From: Streptomyces roseirectus
GTDB taxonomy: Bacteria; Actinomycetota; Actinomycetes; Streptomycetales; Streptomycetaceae
DNA length: 64,000 nucleotides
NCBI RefSeq assembly: GCF_014489635.1
Contig: NZ_CP060828.1
Location: forward strand, 3,324,001-3,388,000
Direction: 5' to 3'
In this document: in pieces, positions 52,515-62,728 of the stretch
How the letters are laid out: each line of letters begins with the position of its first letter
How positions within the stretch are numbered: the stretch's first letter is position 1
Notes under the pieces: model-generated
Database searches by the model: none
What the model was told of the DNA's origin: nothing
What the model saw: only the letters and a program-made list of their open reading frames with translations
Translations under genes and position numbers: made by a program

Positions 52515-52536
52515 CGTCACTCCCCTATATGGCGCG

Positions 52537-53124
52537 TCAGCAGTACCCGTCCTTCGCGGCCCGCTTCGCCGAGCCCGCGGCCGGCCGCTCGCTGCACTTG
52601 ACGGCGCCCTCGGCCTCGACGCTCCAGCTCTGCCCCTTGCCGTAGCCGGCGTTCACCCAGCCCGTACCCCGGGAGTTGCAGGTCTTGGCCGAGTAGTACC
52701 CGGTGACCTTCTTGACCCCGCTGAAGATGGCGTACGTCCCCGGCTGGTTGAAGTTGAACGTGATCGTCTCGCTGGTCTCCTTGGTCTTCTCCCCCGCCCG
52801 CGTCAGCGTCCCGGAGACATTGGCGTCCAGGCTGGAGATCACCCAGTTCGCCGAGTAATTGACCCCGGCGGTGACCTCACGCCCGGAGGACACGGTCGTG
52901 CGGTACGTCGCGGTCTTGGAGTGCGTACCGGTCGAGCCCGACGCGATGCTGATCTGCTTGGCGTGTGTGATGACCCACTTCTGGCTGACGTTCGTCCACT
53001 TCGCGCTCTTGTAACCCGGCTCACACACCAGCGGAGCCGCGTTCGCGGCGGTCACCGGACCGAGCACGGCCGTCGCGGCGAGCAGTCCGGTGACACCGGC
53101 GGCGGACAGCAGTTTCCTGGTCAT
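52537..53124 (-). CDS. Small secreted beta-rich protein (paralogue type 2)
   Basis: A 195-aa exported protein. Signal peptide RKLLSAAGVTGLLAATAV with cleavage at ANA-A near residue 29. The mature part begins LVCEPGYKSAKWTNVSQKWV. Its centre is an alternating Ser/Thr-rich stretch (GSTGTHSKTATYRTTVSSG, then VNYSANWVISSLDANVSGTL) and NFNQPGTYAIFSGVKKVTGY. Four cysteines (CEPGY, KTCNS, VKCSE and the C-terminal residue) could form two disulfides. No domain recognised. The layout (signal peptide, Cys near the start, alternating beta stretch) resembles the 179-aa protein at 38652-39191. ATG 53122-53124; divergent from typA. Confidence 0.85.
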   Translation of the reverse strand: MTRKLLSAAGVTGLLAATAVLGPVTAANAAPLVCEPGYKSAKWTNVSQKWVITHAKQISIASGSTGTHSKTATYRTTVSSGREVTAGVNYSANWVISSLDANVSGTLTRAGEKTKETSETITFNFNQPGTYAIFSGVKKVTGYYSAKTCNSRGTGWVNAGYGKGQSWSVEAEGAVKCSERPAAGSAKRAAKDGYC

Positions 53125-53421
53125 GCGAATTCCCCGTTTCCCCGTTCGTACGGCCCCTGCGAGGGGCCGGGGACGAAAGTAACAGTGTGGTGAGAGAAAC
53201 CTCCCGTGACTTGAGTGAAATCTGAGAGTCGGGAAGACGGCGGGGAATTCCGAAACCCCGCGAAGGGCCCCCGCACCCGTGCCCCACCCCACCGCGGGCA
53301 CCCCCGCCCCGAGCCCCGTACCATGGGGTGAGGCCGTGGCATGTTCCGCCCGGCAGGGCCCGCGTCACACAGATGTCGCGCAGCAGGGGCCCTCCCTGAC
53401 CACTCCAGGAGTACGCCACAC

Positions 53422-55329
<1,908 letters not shown>

Positions 55330-55361
55330 ACCTCCTGAGGCGCAGCCTCAGCCTCAGCCGA

Positions 55362-55395
55362 AAAGGCCGGTGTCCCTGCGGGGGCACCGGCCTTT
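55362..55395. terminator. Bidirectional terminator hairpin after typA
   Basis: AAAGGCCGGTG pairs with CACCGGCCTTT (11 bp) around a 12-nt loop that itself can partly pair. It lies 33 nt after typA and 14 nt after the convergent binding-protein gene; flanking A and T residues give a U-run in both directions. Confidence 0.9.
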
Positions 55396-55408
55396 CGCGT
55401 GCGCGGGG

Positions 55409-57595
55409 TTACTCGGCCGTCGGGGACGGGGAGACGCGCGCGCCCTTCTTCAGGAAGCCCATGTCCTCGAAGACCGGGGTCTGGAAGCCGAAGGCGCCGG
55501 CGTTCACCAGGTTCTTGACGGCGGCGGTGAGCTGGGGGCGCTGGTAGAGGGGGATGGAGCCGGCGGCGGCCCAGATGCGGGAGTCGGCCTTGCGCAGGAG
55601 GGCGCGGGACTCGTCGGCGTCGAGGGTGGAGAGGGCCTGGTCGAAGAGCTGGTCGACCTGGTCGGTGCCGACGCGGGTGTAGTTCTGCTCGACGCTGAGG
55701 GAGCCGTCGGCCGCGGGGACCGGCTTGGAGTAGATGGGGCGGGCGTCGGTCGCGGGGAACGCGGACGCGGGCCAGGAGTAGAGGGCGAGGTCGTACTGGC
55801 CCGAGGCGACGTGGTCCTTGAAGTAGCTCTCGTCGGGGACCTTGGTGACGTCGGTGCGGATGCCGACCTTCGCAAGCATGCGGGTGACGCGGTCGGCGAC
55901 GACGCGCAGCGACTCGGAGCCGGGGCCCGAGGGGACGACGAAGCGCAGGGACAGGGCCTTGCCGTCCTTGGCGAGGGGGCCCGCGGCGCCGCCGGGGGCG
56001 GGGGTGCCCTTGGGTGCGTACGCGCCGGGGGCGCCGCCCTGTCTGGCGTACTGCTTGCCGTCCTGGGCGTGGGCGGAGGCGTCGTCCGAGGGGGTTTTAC
56101 CGGCCGGTGCGGCGCCGGGTGCCTTGTCGTCGTCGCCCACGATGTACGTGCCGTCGTCGCCGCCCTCCGACTCGCTCTCACGCTGCGGGCCCGCGCCCTT
56201 CTCGCCGGGTTTCTTCTCGACGACGGGGCCGCCGGCCACCCAGCCCGCGTCGGCGAGGAGGGCCTGGGACTCGGCGGTGTCCTGGCCGCCGAGGGCGCCG
56301 CTGCCGTCGGCGTAGGCGTCCTGGCCGGCGAGGGCGAGGTGGGAGCCGACGGGGTCGGCGGGCAGACCGAGGGGGGTGAGGACGGCGCCGGCGAGCGCGG
56401 TGCGGTCGAGGGCGCGGGCGACGGCGCGGCGGACGCGTTCGTCGGCGAGGGGGCCGCTCTCGCCGTTCATGGCGAGCTGGGTGTAGGCGGGCTCCAGGGA
56501 CTTGCGGACCTCGAAGCCCTTGAGGGTCTGCTGCTGTTTCTCCCAGGTGGCGACGGCCTTGCGGAGCTTCTTGGCGGCGCGGGCCCTGCGGTCGGCGCCG
56601 TCCTCCTCGTACTCGTCGCTCTCCTCCCGGGCGGCGGTGGACGCCTTGGCCAGCGCGGCCTTCAGGGAGTTCGCCGCCGGTCCCGGGCGGCCGGCGCGGG
56701 GTCCCGCGGTGCCCTTGGCGGCCTCGGTGACGCGGGCGGCGTCGGCGGGGTCGATGTCGGCGAGGTCGACGGTGCCGGCGGCGAGGGCGGCGGCGCGCTT
56801 CGCGCGGGGCACGGCCGTCAGCACGATCTCGGAGAGTTTCGCGGGGCGGCCCCACCAGCGGGCGTTGCGGGTGAGGCGGATCCGGTCATTCTTGCGGTCG
56901 ACCTCGGCGAGGGTGAAGACGCCGGCGGTCGTCCTCAGCTTGCGGCGGGCGCCCTCGTTGAAGGCGTCGGGGGTGCCCATGACGTCCTTCGGGTACAGCG
57001 GGGAGAACAGGGACTGCCAGTCGGCGTAGGGGCGGCTGAAGGTGACGCGGACCTCCAGGTCGTTCGCGCCGCGCTCGACCTTCTCGATGCGGTCGTAGCC
57101 GGCGTTGCGGGCGGTCCAGTAGGCGCTGTCCTTGCCGGACAGGGCGCGCCACTGGGCGGCGAAGTCGGCGGCGCCGATCTCGCGGCCGTCGCTCCACACG
57201 GCCTGCTGGTTCAGCCGGTACAGGACGACCTGCTGGGGTTCCGTCTCGACGACCTTCGCGGACTCCAGGTAGTCGGCGTCGCGCTCGGGGCGGCCGTTCG
57301 CGTCGAGGCGGTACATCGCCGGGAGGACGGCCTGGGCGACGCGGGTGGTGGCGGCGTCGGCGTCGGCCTGGAAGGTGTTGAACGTGTCGGGCACATCGTC
57401 GACGGCCCACCGCAGGCTGCCCCCGTCGGCGACGAGGTCCCTCGCTGCCGGAGAGATCTGCTGCACGGCAAGCGGCTTGCCGGCCTCGTCCTCCCCTCCC
57501 CCACAGGCCGCGAGCAACGGGACCGCGAGCGCGCCCGCGGTGAGGAACGCGACCGAGCGCATGACCGCACGTGTGCTGACGCCGTCGTAAGACAT
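55409..57595 (-). CDS. Orphan peptide-binding lipoprotein with charged insert
   Basis: A 728-aa SBP family 5 lipoprotein without its own transporter genes. Lipobox VPLLAAC follows an N-terminal region with MRSVAFLTAGALA. The core has WAVDDVPDTFNTFQADADAA, QQAVWSDGREIGAADFAAQW and RLTRNARWWGRPAKLSEIVL. Two insertions are unusual: a Lys/Arg/Glu segment (REESDEYEEDGADRRARAAK) and a low-complexity one at about 465-540 (DDDKAPGAAPAGKTPSDD). GGAGGT lies 7 nt before ATG 57593-57595. It may deliver peptides to one of the three nearby importers, or act as a sensor. Similar long binding proteins are known at this location next to typA in Streptomyces, from memory. Confidence 0.9.
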   Translation of the reverse strand: MSYDGVSTRAVMRSVAFLTAGALAVPLLAACGGGEDEAGKPLAVQQISPAARDLVADGGSLRWAVDDVPDTFNTFQADADAATTRVAQAVLPAMYRLDANGRPERDADYLESAKVVETEPQQVVLYRLNQQAVWSDGREIGAADFAAQWRALSGKDSAYWTARNAGYDRIEKVERGANDLEVRVTFSRPYADWQSLFSPLYPKDVMGTPDAFNEGARRKLRTTAGVFTLAEVDRKNDRIRLTRNARWWGRPAKLSEIVLTAVPRAKRAAALAAGTVDLADIDPADAARVTEAAKGTAGPRAGRPGPAANSLKAALAKASTAAREESDEYEEDGADRRARAAKKLRKAVATWEKQQQTLKGFEVRKSLEPAYTQLAMNGESGPLADERVRRAVARALDRTALAGAVLTPLGLPADPVGSHLALAGQDAYADGSGALGGQDTAESQALLADAGWVAGGPVVEKKPGEKGAGPQRESESEGGDDGTYIVGDDDKAPGAAPAGKTPSDDASAHAQDGKQYARQGGAPGAYAPKGTPAPGGAAGPLAKDGKALSLRFVVPSGPGSESLRVVADRVTRMLAKVGIRTDVTKVPDESYFKDHVASGQYDLALYSWPASAFPATDARPIYSKPVPAADGSLSVEQNYTRVGTDQVDQLFDQALSTLDADESRALLRKADSRIWAAAGSIPLYQRPQLTAAVKNLVNAGAFGFQTPVFEDMGFLKKGARVSPSPTAE

Positions 57596-58035
57596 CGCTG
57601 TTACCTCCGACTCCGCGGGCGGGAATTCGCGGATCGACATAAAGTCCGATCAACCCCTGATCGGATGACACGCGAACGTACGCCGCCACTGAAGAGGAAC
57701 GACTCCACCGGGAAGCGCCGACACGACGGGGCGACCTGGAAGGCCACTCGCACGGCGCAATGGGGGTGGTTGGGGGTGAGTGAGGCGTTGAGGAGGGGGT
57801 GGCGGATGGAGGGGTAAGGAGCGGGTGGACGGGGTGTGGGGCGAGGAGCGGCGGCGCGCGACGGTTGTGGCAGGACGCCGGGGACGCACGGGCACGGCGA
57901 TCGGCCGGGGCGGGGTTCGTGCCGTCGCGGCGCGGGCTGGGACCCCGTCGCGCGGCGGCACCGGGTCACGTCCCGCTGGGTGGTGTACCGGCATGGGGCC
58001 GGCTACTCCGCGGGGCGGGCACGCTGGGCCGGCCC

Positions 58036-58241
58036 GGTGGCGTCCCGCCAAGTGGTGAAGCCGCTCGGCTGTCGCGGCTTCGCAGGTCGCGGCCGGGTTC
58101 CGCCCGTCGATCCAGGGTCGGGCGGCCCCCGCTGCGCCGACCGGCTCACGCAGCGGCGCGGGCTTCGGCCGAGCCGGCGATCGCAGGGCGCTCGGACAAG
58201 CGCGGTCCGGAGGGCTCTGCACCACTCGGCGGGACGCCACC
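58036..58241 (-). mobile_element. 206-bp element with 22-bp terminal inverted repeats, copy B (MITE-like), with 8-bp flanking direct repeat
   Basis: The ends (58036-58057 and 58220-58241) are near-perfect inverted repeats starting GGTGGCGTCCCGCC. The element has the same length as copy A and is about 94% identical by eye in the opposite orientation. Immediately outside, GCCGGCCC occurs on both sides (58028-58035 and 58242-58249), as expected of a target-site duplication, although a GC-only 8-mer could arise by chance. It carries no gene. Confidence 0.78.
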
Positions 58242-58464
58242 GCCGGCCCGGCGCGGCACGTTGGGATGCCTGCGCCGGTGAGCAGCCCACGCCGTGACCG
58301 GGCGGGCCGGCAGGCGCCGGTTCGGCTCCGGGTGGAGACCGACGGCCCCGCATCGCCCCCGGCGGGACACCACCGCCGGGGGTCCGCGACGGCGCGGCGG
58401 CACCGGGGCGTCGCCCGTGACCGGCGCCTCTCGGCGGCGCGGCGGGCCGTCCCGCGCTGCGGCG

Positions 58465-58486
58465 GGTGGCGTCCCGCCGAGTGGTG
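58465..58486 (+). repeat. Solo end-repeat of the 206-bp element
   Basis: Matches the 22-bp terminal repeat of the element exactly through GGTGGCGTCCCGCCGAGTGG, without a second end at the proper distance. Less exact copies lie at 57964-57985 and 3688-3709. Confidence 0.7.
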
Positions 58487-58913
58487 CGGCCATGCCCGCC
58501 GTGTGGCTCCGCTCAGGGTCGAGACGGCGCCGGCCGACCGGCTCGTGCGGCCGCAACGCGCGCTGCTCTCGGGCGTAAGCACTCCGATCCGGTGCCGAGG
58601 CGAACGCGTCGGCCAATCGACCTGCGGAGTCAAGAGCCCTGCGGCGTGCGGGGCCTCGGCACCCGCCTCAGCCACCCGTGCGCGGTTCACGCCCTCCGGC
58701 GTACGCTCCACCCGCCCCATGCACGGCTCACGCCCCCTACGCTCCCGCCCACCCCCGCGCGGCGCTTCACGCCTCCTGAACCGGCGCAAACATGACCCCG
58801 TGCGTCTCAGGTGTCTCTCAATCCGTGCAGGGCGCTTCACAGGGGGTGGTGTGACGCGCGACACTCGCAGGCGCATGAAACGTCATGTCCGCTCACGGAA
58901 GTGAGGTCGCGTC

Positions 58914-59195
58914 ATGTCCGCGCACGACGAGTTGGCGTCGGTCCAGCGGTGTCTGGACGATCTGCTGCGCGCGTTCGGGCGGCTGGAGAAGCAGGTCGAT
59001 CCGGGGTCGCTGGAGCTGCGCCGGGCCCGTTCCGACGTGAACCATCTGCGCGAGAGCCTGGCGCTGCTGCGTGAGGCGACGCCCGGCCCGGCCGCCCGCC
59101 GCCCCGACCTGGTCCCCATCCCCGACACCCCGTACGACAGCTCCCTGTGGACGGACTCGGACGACGAGGGAGTAGGCAACCGCCACCGACCCTGA
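58914..59195 (+). CDS. 93-aa hypothetical protein preceding the sdh operon
   Basis: A small acidic cytoplasmic protein with a helical, probably coiled-coil, first half (DELASVQRCLDDLLRAFGRL, then RARSDVNHLRESLALL) and a disordered tail (PDLVPIPDTPYDSSLWTD). A purine-rich site (GGAAGTGAGG) lies about 6 nt before ATG 58914. Only 19 bp separate it from the membrane subunit of succinate dehydrogenase, so it is the first gene of that operon. The pairing appears conserved in Streptomyces from memory. Function unknown. Confidence 0.82.
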   Translation: MSAHDELASVQRCLDDLLRAFGRLEKQVDPGSLELRRARSDVNHLRESLALLREATPGPAARRPDLVPIPDTPYDSSLWTDSDDEGVGNRHRP

Positions 59196-59214
59196 ACACC
59201 GACGGGAGTCATCC

Positions 59215-60048
59215 TTGGCAACCGACACGGAACCCGGTACGGACCCCCATTCCGGCCGGGGCGGCGTCCGCGCCCCGGCCCGCGCCGCGATCGAGGCGCC
59301 CCATCTGCGTACGGACCGCTGGTGGCTGGCCCCCGCCGCCACGGCCGCCGGCCTGCTCGCGTTCATCGTGTACTCGACGTGGCGGGCGTTCGCGAACGCC
59401 GACTACTACGCGGCCCCGTACGTCTCCCCGTTCTACTCGCCGTGCCTCGCGGAGAACTGCGCCCCGATGCGCGCGGGCCCCAACGCCGAGCTGTTCGGGG
59501 GCTGGTGGGGCCTGTCCCCGGCGATCCTGATCCTGATCTTCCCGCTCGGCTTCCGGCTGACCTGCTACTACTACCGCAAGGCGTACTACCGGGGCTTCTG
59601 GGCCTCGCCCCCCGCCTGCGCGGTCGCCGAACCGCACAAGACGTACTCCGGCGAGACCCGCTTCCCGCTCATCCTCCAGAACCTGCACCGCTACTTCTTC
59701 TACGCGGCATTGGTGGTCGCGGGCATCCTCACCTACGACACGGTCCTCGCCTTCCGCGACGAGCACTACGACTGGGGCCACATGGGCCTGGGTTCGCTGG
59801 TGTTCCTCGTCAACATCGCGCTGATCTGGGCCTACACGCTCTCCTGTCACTCCTGCCGGCACATCGTCGGCGGCAAGCTGAAGCACTTCTCCAAACATCC
59901 GGTGCGCTACCGGGCGTGGCAGTTCGTGGGCCGGCTGAACAACCGTCACATGTTGCTGGCCTGGGCCTCGTTGGTGAGTGTGGCCGCCGCCGACTTCTAC
60001 GTGTACCTGGTCTCGTCCGGCGTCTTCGAGGATCCGAGGTTTTTCTGA
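59215..60048 (+). CDS. sdhC: Succinate dehydrogenase membrane anchor (Sdh1-type cytochrome b-like subunit)
   Basis: A 277-aa membrane subunit that docks the flavoprotein and iron-sulfur subunits and passes electrons to menaquinone. Five hydrophobic helices: APAATAAGLLAFIVYSTW, WWGLSPAILILIFPLGF, YFFYAALVVAGILTYDTV, GSLVFLVNIALIWAYTL and MLLAWASLVSVAAADFYVYL. Histidines in helix regions (NLHRYFF, SCHSCRH, NNRHMLL) are candidate quinone/haem ligands. Length and order (C-A-B) match M. tuberculosis Sdh1 (Rv0249c-Rv0247c). TTG 59215 has GGGAG 6 nt upstream. Overlaps sdhA by 1 bp. Confidence 0.9.
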   Translation: MATDTEPGTDPHSGRGGVRAPARAAIEAPHLRTDRWWLAPAATAAGLLAFIVYSTWRAFANADYYAAPYVSPFYSPCLAENCAPMRAGPNAELFGGWWGLSPAILILIFPLGFRLTCYYYRKAYYRGFWASPPACAVAEPHKTYSGETRFPLILQNLHRYFFYAALVVAGILTYDTVLAFRDEHYDWGHMGLGSLVFLVNIALIWAYTLSCHSCRHIVGGKLKHFSKHPVRYRAWQFVGRLNNRHMLLAWASLVSVAAADFYVYLVSSGVFEDPRFF

Positions 60049-61964
60049 TGTCCGTGGTCGACCGCCAGGAGTGGGACGTCGTCGTGATCGGAGCCGGCGG
60101 CGCCGGCCTGCGCGCCGCGATCGAGGCGCGCGAACGCGGCGCCCGGACGGCCGTGATCTGCAAGTCCCTGTTCGGCAAGGCGCATACGGTGATGGCCGAG
60201 GGCGGCATCGCGGCGGCGATGGGCAACGTCAACTCGGGCGACAACTGGCAGGTCCACTTCCGCGACACCATGCGCGGCGGCAAGTTCCTCAACCAGTGGC
60301 GCATGGCCGAGCTGCACGCACGTGAATCCCCGGACCGCGTCTGGGAGTTGGAGACCTGGGGCGCCCTCTTCGACCGGACGAGGGACGGCCGGATCTCGCA
60401 GCGCAACTTCGGCGGCCACGAGTACCCGCGCCTCGCCCACGTCGGCGACCGCACCGGCCTCGAACTGATCCGCACGCTCCAGCAGAAGGTCGTCGCCCTC
60501 CAGCAGGACGACCACAAGGAGACCGGCGACTACGAGTCGGGCCTGAAGGTCTTTCAGGAACACACCGTCACCCGGCTGTTGAAGTCGGCGGACGGCCGGA
60601 TCTCGGGCGTCTTCGCCTACGACCGCGAGTCGGGCCGCTTCCTCGTCCTGGAGGCCCCGGCCGTGGTGATCGCGACCGGCGGTATCGGCAAGTCGTTCAA
60701 GGTGACGTCCAACTCCTGGGAGTACACCGGCGACGGCCACGCGCTGGCCCTGCTCGCCGGGGCGCCGCTGCTCAACATGGAGTTCGTGCAGTTCCACCCG
60801 ACGGGCATGGTCTGGCCGCCGTCCGTGAAGGGGATCCTCGTCACGGAGTCGGTGCGCGGCGACGGCGGGGTGCTGCGCAACTCCGAGGGCAAGCGGTTCA
60901 TGTTCGACTACATCCCGGACGTCTTCAAGGAGAAGTACGCCGAGTCCGAGGCCGAGGGCGACCGCTGGTACGACGACCCCGACCACAACCGCCGCCCGCC
61001 CGAACTCCTCCCCCGCGACGAGGTGGCCCGCGCCATCAACGCCGAGGTCAAGGCGGGCCGGGGCTCCCCGCACGGCGGGGTCTTCCTGGACGTGTCGACG
61101 CGGATGCCGGCCGACGTGATCCGGCGCCGGCTGCCGTCGATGTACCACCAGTTCAAGGAGCTGGCGGACGTCGACATCACCGCCGAGGCGATGGAGGTCG
61201 GGCCGACCTGCCACTACGTCATGGGCGGTATCGCCGTCGACTCGGACACGGCCGCCGCGCGCGGGGTGCCGGGCCTGTTCGCGGCGGGCGAGGTCGCCGG
61301 CGGCATGCACGGCTCGAACCGGCTCGGCGGCAACTCCCTCTCCGACCTCCTGGTGTTCGGCCGCCGCGCGGGCTGGCACGCGGCGAACTACGTGGACGAC
61401 CTGGAGACGCGCCCGGTGACCGGCCAGGCGACGGTGGACGCGGCGGCGGCCGAGGCGCTGCGCCCGTTCTCGGCGGAGGAGCACAAGGGCGCCGTCCCCG
61501 AGAACCCCTACACCCTCCACCAGGAGCTCCAGCAGGCCATGAACGACCTCGTCGGCATCATCCGCCGCGAGGGCGAGATGGCCCAAGCGCTGGAGAAACT
61601 GGCCGAGTTGCGGGTGAGGGCGCGCCGCGCCGGCGTCGAGGGGCACCGGCAGTTCAACCCGGGCTGGCACCTCGCCCTGGACCTGCGGAACATGCTGCTG
61701 GTCAGTGAGTGCGTGGCGCGGGCGGCGCTGGAGCGCACGGAGTCGCGGGGCGGCCACACCCGCGAGGACCACCCGACGATGGAACGCTCGTGGCGCAACG
61801 TCAACCTGCTCTGCCAACTCAAGGACACCGAGGGCGAGTTGACGGAACGTGACCAGATCGCCCTGACCCGGGAGACCACCACCCCGATCCGCCCGGACCT
61901 GCTCGCCCTCTTCGACAAGGAGGAGCTGGTCAAGTACCTCGCCGAGGAGGAGCTGTACGAATGA
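60048..61964 (+). CDS. sdhA: Succinate dehydrogenase / fumarate reductase flavoprotein subunit
   Basis: A 638-aa flavoprotein that oxidises succinate to fumarate. The FAD-binding GAGGAG is at residues 15-20. The covalent-FAD histidine is His46 in KAHTVMAEGGIAAA. Substrate-site parts include NMEFVQFHPTGMVWPP, the catalytic Arg-containing TESVRGDGGVLRNSEG and TCHYVMGGIAVD. The second dinucleotide segment is GLFAAGEVAGGMHGSNRLGG. The C-terminal helical domain has RNMLLVSECVARAALERTES. ATGA overlap with sdhB. Confidence 0.96.
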   Translation: MSVVDRQEWDVVVIGAGGAGLRAAIEARERGARTAVICKSLFGKAHTVMAEGGIAAAMGNVNSGDNWQVHFRDTMRGGKFLNQWRMAELHARESPDRVWELETWGALFDRTRDGRISQRNFGGHEYPRLAHVGDRTGLELIRTLQQKVVALQQDDHKETGDYESGLKVFQEHTVTRLLKSADGRISGVFAYDRESGRFLVLEAPAVVIATGGIGKSFKVTSNSWEYTGDGHALALLAGAPLLNMEFVQFHPTGMVWPPSVKGILVTESVRGDGGVLRNSEGKRFMFDYIPDVFKEKYAESEAEGDRWYDDPDHNRRPPELLPRDEVARAINAEVKAGRGSPHGGVFLDVSTRMPADVIRRRLPSMYHQFKELADVDITAEAMEVGPTCHYVMGGIAVDSDTAAARGVPGLFAAGEVAGGMHGSNRLGGNSLSDLLVFGRRAGWHAANYVDDLETRPVTGQATVDAAAAEALRPFSAEEHKGAVPENPYTLHQELQQAMNDLVGIIRREGEMAQALEKLAELRVRARRAGVEGHRQFNPGWHLALDLRNMLLVSECVARAALERTESRGGHTREDHPTMERSWRNVNLLCQLKDTEGELTERDQIALTRETTTPIRPDLLALFDKEELVKYLAEEELYE

Positions 61965-62728
61965 GCGGCTACGAGGCCCGTTTCCGGGTGTGGCGGGGCG
62001 ACGTCGGGGGCGGCGGTCTGGAGGACTTCCGCGTCGAGGTCAACGAGGGCGAGGTGGTGCTGGACATCATCCACCGGCTCCAGGCCACCCAGGCGCCCGA
62101 CCTGGCCGTCCGCTGGAACTGCAAGGCGGGCAAGTGCGGTTCGTGCTCGGCGGAGATCAACGGCCGCCCACGGCTGATGTGCATGACGCGGATGTCGGTG
62201 TTCGAGCGGACGGAGACGATCACCGTCACCCCGCTGCGCGCCTTCCCGGTCGTCCGCGACCTGGTGACCGACGTCGGCTTCAACTACCAGAAGGCCAGGG
62301 AGGTTCCGGCGTTCGTGCCGCCCGCCGGGGTCGGCGCGGGCGAGTACCGGATGACGCAGGAGGACGTGGACCGCTCGCAGGAGTTCCGCAAGTGCATCGA
62401 GTGCTTCCTGTGCCAGGACACGTGCCATGTCGTGCGTGACCACGAGGAGAACAAGACGGCGTTCGCGGGTCCCCGGTTCCTCATGCGGGTCGCGGAGCTG
62501 GACATGCACCCGCTGGACGCGGCCGAGGAGTCCGGCCTGGACCGCAAGCGGACGGCCCAGGACGAACACGGCCTCGGCTACTGCAACATCACCAAGTGCT
62601 GTACGGAGGTGTGCCCCGAGGGCATCCACATCACCGACAACGCGCTGATCCCGCTGAAGGAGCGGGCCGTGGACCGCAAGTACGACCCGCTGGTGTGGCT
62701 CGGGAACAGGATCCGGCGCAGGAGTTAG
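61961..62728 (+). CDS. sdhB: Succinate dehydrogenase iron-sulfur subunit
   Basis: A 255-aa electron-transfer subunit. The N-terminal [2Fe-2S] ligands are in CKAGKCGSCSAEINGRPRLM with the fourth cysteine in LMCMTR. The C-terminal ferredoxin-like domain has KCIECFLCQDTCHVV and CNITKCCTEVCPEGI for the [4Fe-4S] and [3Fe-4S] clusters. This length and motif spacing are those of the Sdh1/fumarate reductase-like group. Its stop overlaps the stop codon of the convergent methyltransferase gene (TTAG), so no terminator lies between them. Confidence 0.95.
   Translation: MSGYEARFRVWRGDVGGGGLEDFRVEVNEGEVVLDIIHRLQATQAPDLAVRWNCKAGKCGSCSAEINGRPRLMCMTRMSVFERTETITVTPLRAFPVVRDLVTDVGFNYQKAREVPAFVPPAGVGAGEYRMTQEDVDRSQEFRKCIECFLCQDTCHVVRDHEENKTAFAGPRFLMRVAELDMHPLDAAEESGLDRKRTAQDEHGLGYCNITKCCTEVCPEGIHITDNALIPLKERAVDRKYDPLVWLGNRIRRRS

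Larger units (their letters stand above)
51986..52536. promoter_or_regulatory. 551-bp control region upstream of operon 2
   Basis: The stretch 52130-52380 is the most AT-rich in this part of the window and probably contains the operon 2 promoter. It includes several operator-like inverted repeats (52270-52282 and 52285-52299, and ATCTG-N6-CAGAT near 52142-52157). The right-hand end holds the terminator of the neighbouring secreted-protein gene. No gene was recognised; a 106-codon open frame on the plus strand at 52051-52371 has no ribosome site. Confidence 0.65.
57596..58913. other. 1318-bp gene-free region with TIR-element copies
   Basis: All frames are open for long distances, but only because stops are rare at this GC content; translations are Arg/Pro-rich with no start signals. 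It contains a complete copy of the 206-bp element (58036-58241) and solo copies of its end sequence at 57964-57985 and 58465-58486. A partial inverted match (GGCGGGACACCACC) lies near 58361-58375. A diverged interior fragment (GACGGC, then CGACCGGCTCGTGCGG) lies at about 58529-58551. The last 100 bp should hold the promoter of the 93-aa gene and the sdh operon. Confidence 0.65.

Noticed and set aside
57650..58876. 408-codon minus-strand open frame in the region before the sdh operon
   Set aside because: The translation is Arg/Pro-rich, without start signals, and crosses the TIR element; other frames are equally open, as expected at this GC content.
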